DNA of 11,789 bases from an uncultured Mailhella sp. (lineage in GTDB: Bacteria; Desulfobacterota; Desulfovibrionia; Desulfovibrionales; Desulfovibrionaceae): contig CAOMFZ010000051.1 in NCBI GenBank assembly GCA_948482415.1, positions 1 to 11,789 on the forward strand. Direction: 5' to 3'. The notes under the pieces were generated by a model. It saw only the letters and a program-made list of their open reading frames with translations. It was not told the DNA's origin and did no database searches. A program made the position numbers and the translations under genes. The stretch's first letter is position 1, and each line of letters opens with the position of its first letter. Positions 6,789 to 11,789 of this stretch are shown here, one piece after another.

Positions 6789-8147
6789 ATGCCGCAAACC
6801 GTTAATCTTACAGGTACATTAATTTATAAACCTGAAAAATGCTGGAATGGATTTGTTCTTATCCCATCAAGCTCCGTGAGCAAAGCCAATGGAGCAAGAC
6901 TTATTGATATGAACGGTAATGTTGTCAATAAGTGGGAAGGCGTGTTTGGTGCTTTTGACAACAAGCTTATTCCCGGCGGTGATATCATCGGCTCAACCGG
7001 AGAAATTCCCGGTGTTCCTCTTGAAATGCTTGACCTTATTCAAGTTGATTGGCAGGGAAATTTAGTTTGGAAAGCTCCTGATACGGATGAACAAAAAATA
7101 AACGGTGAAATCCGCAAAACAATCAGAGCGCATCATGATTTCCAAAGAGAAGGAAATCCGGTCGGTTATTATGCTCCCAATCAACTTCCCATGAAGAAGG
7201 GCAAAACCCTGATTAATTCCAATAAAAACGTGCTCATGCCGCATATTTCTCCCTATGTACTCAGTGACAGCCGTTTATTGATTGTTGATGAAAACGGTGA
7301 AATCTGCTGGTCATGGCAATTAATGGAACATTTTGAGGAACTGGGTTTAAGCGAAGCAGCAAAAAATGCCTTTTTCCGTTTTCCGGGCATAAAACCCCAT
7401 ATGGATTATGCAAAGGAAACCTATTTGAATAACTGTGCATGGCTTGGACCCAATAAATGGTATGATAATGGAGATATGAGATTCCATCCTGAAAATATCA
7501 TTACTGATATTCGTTCTTTGAATATTTCTTTTATTATTGACCATAAAACCGGTGAAATTGTTTGGCGGCTGGGTCCCGATTATGACGCAAGTCCTGCTCT
7601 TCGCAAACTTGGTGCCATTATTGGTCAGCATGAAGTGCATATGATTCCAAAAGGTCTTCCTGGTGAAGGAAATATTTTAATTTTTGATAATGGCGGACAT
7701 GCCGGATATGGTTTGCCCAATGCAAATTCTCCGACAGGACAATATAATCAGGGCAGATGCTATTCCCGCGTTTTGGAAATAGATCCTGCTACATTGGAAA
7801 TCGTTTGGAGTTACGGTGATTACCGCAATAAGCTTGAGTCAGAATTATCCTTATTTTTCAGTGCGATTTGTTCAGGCATGCAGCGCTTGCCCAATGGAAA
7901 TACGCAGATAGTTGAAGCCACCAGCGGAAGAATATTTGAAGTAACTCCGGAAGGGGAAATTGTATGGGAATATGTTGATCCGGCTGGTTTTGCTTTTCGG
8001 GCTCATCGTTATCCCTATGATTGGGTTCCGGTTCAAAAACCGGTGGAAAAAGCAGTTGCGGCGCCGCAGAGTGTTTTGGTTACTTTGGGGGAACGTCCGC
8101 AAAATATTGATGATTCTTTCTTTACAAGAAAAAGTATTTGGCGTTAA
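6789..8147 (+). CDS. Aryl-sulfate sulfotransferase family protein, apparently cytoplasmic
   Basis: A 452-aa beta-propeller-type protein resembling arylsulfotransferases (ASST), which move sulfate from an aryl sulfate ester to a phenol without PAPS. Repeated blade-like strands with the pattern D.NG.VV..WE (about 40-50, 86-96, 168-177, 250-262, 330-341, 385-396) are visible. Possible equivalents of the known His/Arg active site are H115/H116 in RAHHDF, H281/H284 in GQHEVH, R327 in YSRVLEID and H406 in RAHRY; this mapping is by eye. AAGGAG lies 6 nt before the ATG at 6789. The in-frame upstream extension adds only a basic stretch, so I see no signal peptide, although well-studied ASSTs are periplasmic. 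It leads a plus-strand run with the LysR regulator and kynureninase. A role on a phenolic kynurenine-pathway compound is possible but unproven; it could be a propeller protein of another function. Confidence 0.82.
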   Translation: MPQTVNLTGTLIYKPEKCWNGFVLIPSSSVSKANGARLIDMNGNVVNKWEGVFGAFDNKLIPGGDIIGSTGEIPGVPLEMLDLIQVDWQGNLVWKAPDTDEQKINGEIRKTIRAHHDFQREGNPVGYYAPNQLPMKKGKTLINSNKNVLMPHISPYVLSDSRLLIVDENGEICWSWQLMEHFEELGLSEAAKNAFFRFPGIKPHMDYAKETYLNNCAWLGPNKWYDNGDMRFHPENIITDIRSLNISFIIDHKTGEIVWRLGPDYDASPALRKLGAIIGQHEVHMIPKGLPGEGNILIFDNGGHAGYGLPNANSPTGQYNQGRCYSRVLEIDPATLEIVWSYGDYRNKLESELSLFFSAICSGMQRLPNGNTQIVEATSGRIFEVTPEGEIVWEYVDPAGFAFRAHRYPYDWVPVQKPVEKAVAAPQSVLVTLGERPQNIDDSFFTRKSIWR

Positions 8148-8163
8148 CGTAGTTTTTATACTC

Positions 8164-8184
8164 TATATGTGAAAATCGCATATA
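8164..8184. promoter_or_regulatory. Inverted repeat before the LysR gene
   Basis: TATATG (8164-8169) and CATATA (8179-8184) are perfect inverted arms 9 nt apart, and the inner TGTGAAAATCGCA obeys T-N11-A. It sits a few bases before the ribosome site of the LysR gene, suiting autoregulation. Short AT-rich arms can arise by chance. Confidence 0.3.
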
Positions 8185-8198
8185 AAAAGGAAATACTT

Positions 8199-9119
8199 AT
8201 GCTGTTGGAAGAATTTAATGGTGACATCGTTCAGTGGCTGCGTGGTTTTTATTTTGCGGCACGATATAAAAATTATTCTTTGGCTGCAAAACATATGCAG
8301 GTGAACAGAGCTGCAGTCCGCTACCATGTCCATAGACTGGAGCAAAAATTAGGTGTGGTCTTGTTTGACAGGGTTAATGATGTGATGTGCCTTACTCCTG
8401 AAGGAGAGCGCTTATTTCGCTGGGCAGAAAACATTTTTGATATTGTCAATACCATGCTGAATGATGTTGCCCAGCCTTTGCAAATTCAGGGAACAGTGAG
8501 TTTTTCCAGTCAGCAGTATTTATGTGTTTTTGCATTAAAAAATATACTTAATGATTTTTTATCCCTGTATCCAAAGGTGACCTTTGAAATTAATACGGGA
8601 ACACTGGGCATTGTCGTTGAAAAACTGGCTGCACATGAATGTGAATTTGCCGTAACCGCTGTTCCGGAAGACACAAGTTTGTATTCTTTTTATCCATTAT
8701 TCAAAGAAAAACATTATTTAATCGGCAAAAAAGATGTTTTTCCCCTGCATAAGGATTTGCAAAAAGAAGACTTTGAAAATTTGCCTTTTATTGTTCTGAA
8801 CAGCAGCAGCGCCCGTCCCACTTCAGACGAAGTTTTTCGTTCAATGCAAATCTCACCCCGGCGGGTTATTGTCGTTGATTCTGATTTTCTGGTGTATGAA
8901 TATGTGAAATCAGGCATGGGTGTTTCTTTTATGCGTGAAGGGCATTTGCTGAATAATAAAGATATGCTGGACGGTGTTTGTGTGGATACATTTTTCCCCG
9001 ATGTTGAGATTGGGATTTTGACATTAAAAAATGCCTATCTTTCAGCGGTATCACGGTTATTTATCAATTATTGTATAGATTTTTTCCAATTATCAGGAGT
9101 CCATGATGAATATAACTAA
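8199..9119 (+). CDS. LysR-family transcriptional regulator
   Basis: A 306-aa protein of normal LysR length. The N-terminal winged helix-turn-helix lies at about 11-70: FYFAARYKNYSLAAKHMQV, then AAVRYHVHRLEQKLGVVLFDR and LTPEGE. The effector domain (about 95-295) begins GTVSFSS. LysR proteins bind as tetramers and respond to a pathway compound, so a kynurenine-type or aromatic inducer is plausible here by position. The ATG at 8199 has AAGGA 7-8 nt upstream; an in-frame GTG at 8169 overlaps the inverted repeat and is less likely. The gene lies 51 nt after the sulfotransferase gene, and its last 14 nt overlap the kynureninase gene. Being inside the operon it may control, rather than divergent from it, is less common for this family. 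Confidence 0.93.
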   Translation: MLLEEFNGDIVQWLRGFYFAARYKNYSLAAKHMQVNRAAVRYHVHRLEQKLGVVLFDRVNDVMCLTPEGERLFRWAENIFDIVNTMLNDVAQPLQIQGTVSFSSQQYLCVFALKNILNDFLSLYPKVTFEINTGTLGIVVEKLAAHECEFAVTAVPEDTSLYSFYPLFKEKHYLIGKKDVFPLHKDLQKEDFENLPFIVLNSSSARPTSDEVFRSMQISPRRVIVVDSDFLVYEYVKSGMGVSFMREGHLLNNKDMLDGVCVDTFFPDVEIGILTLKNAYLSAVSRLFINYCIDFFQLSGVHDEYN

Positions 9120-10380
9120 AGAATTTGCAGTACAAAAAGATAAAGAAGACTGCCTTGCTTCTTTCCGCGAACGGTTTTACCTTCCAAAAGGCATTTATAT
9201 GGACGGCAATTCCTTGGGATTGATGTCAAAAGATGCTGAAAATGCATTGTCCCATGTTGCCGAAGAATGGAAAGAGCTTGGAATAAACGGCTGGCTTGAT
9301 TCCATTCCGCAATGGCATTTTTATGGTGAAAGACTGGGGGAACGCATGGCAGAATTTGTTGGGGCAGAACCAAATGAGGTGTGCATGAGTTCTTCAACAA
9401 CAGTCAATACGCACAATATGACAGCAACATTTTATCATCCTGAAAATGGCAAAACAAAAATTCTGGCTGATGAGCTTAATTTCCCTTCAACGCTGTATGC
9501 TTTGCAAAGTCAGGTTCGTCTGCACGGACTTGACCCAAAAGAACATTTTGTCATGGTAAAAAGCCGGGATGGCTTTACGCTGAATGAAGAAGATATTGTT
9601 TCGGCTATGACAGATGATATTGCCCTTATTCTGCTTCCTTCTGTTCTATATCGCAGCGGACAGTTATTGGATATGAAATACCTTGCCTCAGAAGCACATA
9701 AACGGGGCATTATTATTGGTTTTGACTGTGCTCATTCCGCGGGTTCTGTCGTGCATCATTTTGATGATGAGGACATAGACTTTGCTGTCTGGTGCAGCTA
9801 TAAACATTTCAATGGCGGCCCTGGTTCTCCTGCTTTCTTCTATATCAATAAACGGCATTTTGATAAAAAATCCGGGCTTGCTGGCTGGTATGGCTATGTA
9901 AGAGACAAGCAGTTTGATATGAATATTTGGTTTGACAGAGCACATCAGGCCGGAGGCTGGCAAATAAGTACGCCGCATATTCTTTCAGCCGCACCGTTAA
10001 TAGGTTCACTGCAAATGTTTAAAGAAGCGGGAATTGAAAATATTCGGAATAAATCTCTGGCATTGACTCGTTATTTTATGGATTTGGTTGATGCTGTTCT
10101 GCCGCAAAAAGAATATGGCTTTAGTATCGGCAGTCCGCGGGATGATGGAAAGCGGGGCGGGCATGTTGCCTTACTGCATGACCATGCATGGCAAATTTGT
10201 TCTGCATTAAAAAATCGGGGAATTATTCCTGATTTCAGACCTGAGAATGTTATCCGCATTGCTCCTGTGGCTCTTTATAATTCTTTTGAAGATGTTTGGA
10301 ATTTGGTGGAGGCTTTAAAAGAAATTGTTGCAGAAAAAGAATATGAAAAGTTTTCAACTGTTCGCAGTACCGTTTGTTAA
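9106..10380 (+). CDS. kynU: Kynureninase
   Basis: A 424-aa PLP fold-type I enzyme of the size of bacterial kynureninase, which cleaves kynurenine to anthranilate and alanine. Visible landmarks, numbered from 9106, are YMDGNSLGL (31-39), ERLGERMAEFVGAEP (75-89), NFPSTLYALQSQ (125-136), the PLP-binding D207 and H210 in FDCAHSAG, and Schiff-base K233 in CSYKHFNGGPGSPAF. The GWWGH motif is GWYGY (260-264), so the usual His is Tyr. ISTP (287-290) replaces the bacterial G-T pair thought to touch the substrate. The overlap with the LysR gene and AGGAG at 9095-9099 indicate coupled translation; the second ATG (9106, 6-nt spacing) is preferred over 9103. A terminator follows at 10401. The substituted residues leave open a different kynurenine-like substrate. 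Confidence 0.9.
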   Translation: MNITKEFAVQKDKEDCLASFRERFYLPKGIYMDGNSLGLMSKDAENALSHVAEEWKELGINGWLDSIPQWHFYGERLGERMAEFVGAEPNEVCMSSSTTVNTHNMTATFYHPENGKTKILADELNFPSTLYALQSQVRLHGLDPKEHFVMVKSRDGFTLNEEDIVSAMTDDIALILLPSVLYRSGQLLDMKYLASEAHKRGIIIGFDCAHSAGSVVHHFDDEDIDFAVWCSYKHFNGGPGSPAFFYINKRHFDKKSGLAGWYGYVRDKQFDMNIWFDRAHQAGGWQISTPHILSAAPLIGSLQMFKEAGIENIRNKSLALTRYFMDLVDAVLPQKEYGFSIGSPRDDGKRGGHVALLHDHAWQICSALKNRGIIPDFRPENVIRIAPVALYNSFEDVWNLVEALKEIVAEKEYEKFSTVRSTVC

Positions 10381-10400
10381 AAAACAAAGAGTATGAGCAC

Positions 10401-10431
10401 AAAAAGACCCGGTGCATATCGGGGCTTTTTT
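10401..10431 (+). terminator. Terminator of the kynureninase operon
   Basis: AAAAGACCCGGT (10402-10413) pairs with ATCGGGGCTTTT (10418-10429), with one mismatch and one wobble, and leads into a run of T. It lies 21 nt past the kynureninase stop. The sequence is nearly the same as the terminator at 5158-5187. Confidence 0.85.
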
Positions 10432-10440
10432 CGCTTTTTA

Positions 10441-10697
10441 GAGCATTTCCAATAAATCTTGCGAATTTTATTTTTCTACGCTTTTATATTAAAAAGTTTT
10501 GTAAAGGAGTGCAGGGGAAGAAACTTTTTCGCTTTAGCTGTTAGCGAATTTATGAGCTTTACAGATAAAGACAGCAGAGATAGCCACCGAAGGCGGCGAA
10601 GCCGTTTGCGTTTGCGAGTAGACGAGCAATTACGCAAATGGACAGCAGAGCTAAAGTTTTTCCCCTGCAAAATTCTCAAGATTTACCGGAATTGCTC
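10441..10697 (+). mobile_element. Complete MITE-like element (copy 3), TA-flanked
   Basis: A 257-bp non-coding element. Its left end GAGCATTTCCAATAAATCTT and its right end, read on the other strand as GAGCAATTCCGGTAAATCTT, are terminal inverted repeats that continue to about 30 nt (CTTGCGAATTTT against CTTGAGAATTTT). A subterminal pair also matches inversely: TGCAGGGGAAGAAACTTT near 10511 and AAAGTTTTTCCCCTGCA near 10653. The whole element could therefore fold on itself. TA flanks both ends (10439-10440 and 10698-10699), the target duplication typical of IS630/Tc1-mariner-type elements. No transposase is encoded, so it would move only in trans. It separates the convergent kynureninase and lipoprotein genes. 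Copies 1 and 2 in this window share its ends. Confidence 0.75.
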
Positions 10698-11446
10698 TAG
10701 AACTTTTTATATTTTTCCAGCCATTCAATCAATTCCGGCACAGTCAATGAATGTTCTATTGTCGTATGTTCCGGGTTTTGAATGAGAAATTCCGTCAGCC
10801 CGTATTCATTCTCCGGATTGCCCCAGTCATAGGAATAGCCAAGGCGAGTCCAGGGGAAATGCCTTGTTACGTTGGAATACATGTAGTTTTGCTCAAACCA
10901 TTCTTTATATTCAGGCTCCTGGACATGCTGTATGCCGTTTTTCATTTGCGCTGTGACATCGGTAATATAGGCAGGACGGATAACATTTTCCGGCTTGACC
11001 CAAAACAGGGTAAAATATTCATAACCGCAGTCCGTTGGAAGCCCTAAAACCTGCGCAAGCCGCAGCTGCCAATTCTCAACTGAAGATTTATTCTTCTCAT
11101 ACCAATTTTTGAGCTCAGGCACAGAAACTGCCCAGATTGGTTTTTTCCATGCAGGGAAAGATTTATTGACATTGTCCTGAAAAGAATATTTGTGAAAGGT
11201 TCCCAATAGAACGGCTTTTTTTTGCTTGTCCCATTGGACATTTTTATCGTCTTTCGTCAGCGTCACAAGGGGCATTATTTCATTGTCGTTACTGATTGCC
11301 GTGTCCTGTATGGCATTATTCCACAATGTTTCAAGACTGTTTTCTGTTTCGCTGCCTGCCAAATTTTTGGGCAGTTCTTTTGTTGAACAGGCAGTCAGCC
11401 ATAAAAGAAGAAAACAGAACAGCGCAAGGATTTTTTGTTTTTGCAT
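10697..11446 (-). CDS. Putative lipoprotein of unknown function
   Basis: A 249-aa protein that I do not recognise. Residues 1-20 form a lipoprotein signal (MQKQKILALFCFLLLWLTAC, lipobox LTAC, C20, then Ser at +2, which favours the outer membrane). The mature part is hydrophilic, rich in Trp and aromatic residues, with no internal membrane segment. Candidate landmarks are FPAWKKPIWAVSVPELKNWY in the middle and FPWTRLGYSYDWGNPENEYG near the C-terminus; the two SVPEL/TVPEL...W.EK segments (about 107-118 and 236-245) look like a repeated motif. I chose the ATG at 11446 because it places the signal at the N-terminus; a TTG or ATG farther out would add an unlikely 21 residues. The ribosome site (GGAA) is weak. 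The TAG stop overlaps the right end of the mobile element. Confidence 0.8.
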   Translation of the reverse strand: MQKQKILALFCFLLLWLTACSTKELPKNLAGSETENSLETLWNNAIQDTAISNDNEIMPLVTLTKDDKNVQWDKQKKAVLLGTFHKYSFQDNVNKSFPAWKKPIWAVSVPELKNWYEKNKSSVENWQLRLAQVLGLPTDCGYEYFTLFWVKPENVIRPAYITDVTAQMKNGIQHVQEPEYKEWFEQNYMYSNVTRHFPWTRLGYSYDWGNPENEYGLTEFLIQNPEHTTIEHSLTVPELIEWLEKYKKF

Positions 11447-11629
11447 AGCATTTCCGTGTACTTGGTTTATGACTACATGTACATGCATACGTTTTGAAGT
11501 GCAAGACAAAGTTTCTGCAAAATTGAGTAAAATTAAAAAAATATAAATCTTGGCGTAATCATTGATTAATTTGTGAATTTTCTTCCTGCTGCGGCGTTTA
11601 TATGATTAAAAGCAAGACTTTTAAGTAGC

Positions 11630-11692
11630 CTTTCAGGGAGAACTATGTTACAAATTTAACAAGTCATAGGATTTCTCCTCTGAAAGTTTTTT
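11630..11692 (+). terminator. Terminator-like hairpin in the leader of the right-edge gene (possible attenuator)
   Basis: CTTTCAGGGAGAA (11630-11642) pairs with TTCTCCTCTGAAAG (11673-11686), with one bulge. An inner perfect stem CTATG/CATAG (11643-11647/11665-11669) closes a 17-nt loop, and six T residues follow (11687-11692). It lies 67 nt upstream of the plus-strand start at 11760, and no plus-strand gene ends before it. That position suits transcription attenuation or a riboswitch expression platform. Alternative partners for its left arm exist downstream (CCCTGA at 11704, TGAAAG at 11722). Confidence 0.55.
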
Positions 11693-11748
11693 CCGAACAG
11701 AAACCCTGATGTCTGTGCTATTGAAAGAATACCCTTGGGTGTCTTTAT

Positions 11749-11755
11749 GAGGAGG
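11749..11755 (+). promoter_or_regulatory. Strong ribosome binding site of the right-edge gene
   Basis: GAGGAGG ends 4 nt before the ATG at 11760. It is the main support for calling the following ten codons a gene. Confidence 0.7.
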
Positions 11756-11759
11756 TTTC

Positions 11760-11789
11760 ATGCTAAAACGTGCTCTAAAAGCATTTTTT
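11760..11789 (+). CDS. Start of a gene cut by the window edge
   Basis: Ten codons, MLKRALKAFF, remain open to the end of the window. The positively charged start followed by hydrophobic residues could be the beginning of a signal peptide or membrane protein, but ten residues do not allow identification. It is transcribed away from the lipoprotein gene, with a terminator-like hairpin in its leader. Confidence 0.6.
   Translation, partial: MLKRALKAFF

Larger units (their letters stand above)
11447..11759. other. Intergenic region between divergent genes (313 nt)
   Basis: It holds the unmapped promoters of the lipoprotein gene (minus) and of the partial gene at the right edge (plus). A 10-bp palindrome CATGTACATG lies at 11476-11485, about 30 nt before the lipoprotein start. 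The stretch 11500-11600 is AT-rich with nothing I can assign. A hairpin with a T-run occupies 11630-11692. No convincing coding region is present. Confidence 0.6.

Noticed and set aside
10459..10785. 108-codon open frame on the plus strand
   Set aside because: It is contained largely in the inverted-repeat element and continues antisense to the lipoprotein gene; Arg-rich composition reflects the repeat.
11602..11628. Possible leader peptide MIKSKTFK before the hairpin at 11630
   Set aside because: There is no ribosome site and no run of one amino acid as in classical attenuation peptides; kept only as a note in the leader finding.
1..11789. CRISPR arrays, tRNA or rRNA genes, replication origin
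   Set aside because: No regularly spaced direct repeats, no tRNA-like cloverleaf with CCA end, and no rRNA core sequences were seen; the repeats present are inverted-repeat elements.

Overview
The window is AT-rich DNA (by eye about 40% G+C) from a Gram-negative bacterium. Sec signal peptides, a lipobox protein and two exported flavodoxins imply a periplasm. The flavodoxins, the NhaC-type antiporter and an aryl-sulfate sulfotransferase suggest an anaerobe or facultative anaerobe, perhaps gut-associated. I cannot name the species; a low-GC relative of the Desulfovibrio/Bilophila type is only a guess. There are no rRNA or tRNA genes, CRISPR arrays or recognisable transposases.

Left block (1-3802). 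A partial dispersed repeat (1-236) is followed by two minus-strand genes, a secreted cupin and a zinc-dependent MDR dehydrogenase, which probably form an operon. Across a divergent promoter region (1840-2065) lie two plus-strand exported flavodoxin-like proteins. The second is fused to a cyclophilin-like domain and ends at a strong terminator. The four genes look like a redox or detoxification module working partly in the periplasm.

Middle (3803-5157). A structured repeat (3835-4126) separates the flavodoxin genes from a convergent EamA/DMT-family permease.

Right block (5158-10430). A minus-strand NhaC-family antiporter is divergent from a plus-strand run of sulfotransferase, LysR regulator and kynureninase. 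The last two overlap by 14 nt and are probably translationally coupled. Near-identical hairpin terminators bound this block on both sides. It looks like a regulated module for kynurenine or a related aromatic amino-acid compound: the antiporter may move substrate or ions, kynureninase would release an anthranilate plus alanine, and the sulfotransferase would act on a phenolic partner. That pathway is an inference.

Right edge (10431-11789). A complete MITE-like element (10441-10697, flanked by TA) abuts a minus-strand lipoprotein gene and supplies its stop codon. Beyond it is a 313-nt intergenic region with a terminator-like hairpin in the leader of a gene that has only its first ten codons inside the window.

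The most distinctive features are three members of one TA-flanked, inverted-repeat element family sitting at gene 3' ends, one of them carrying a nested palindromic insert, and the sulfotransferase-LysR-kynureninase-NhaC module.
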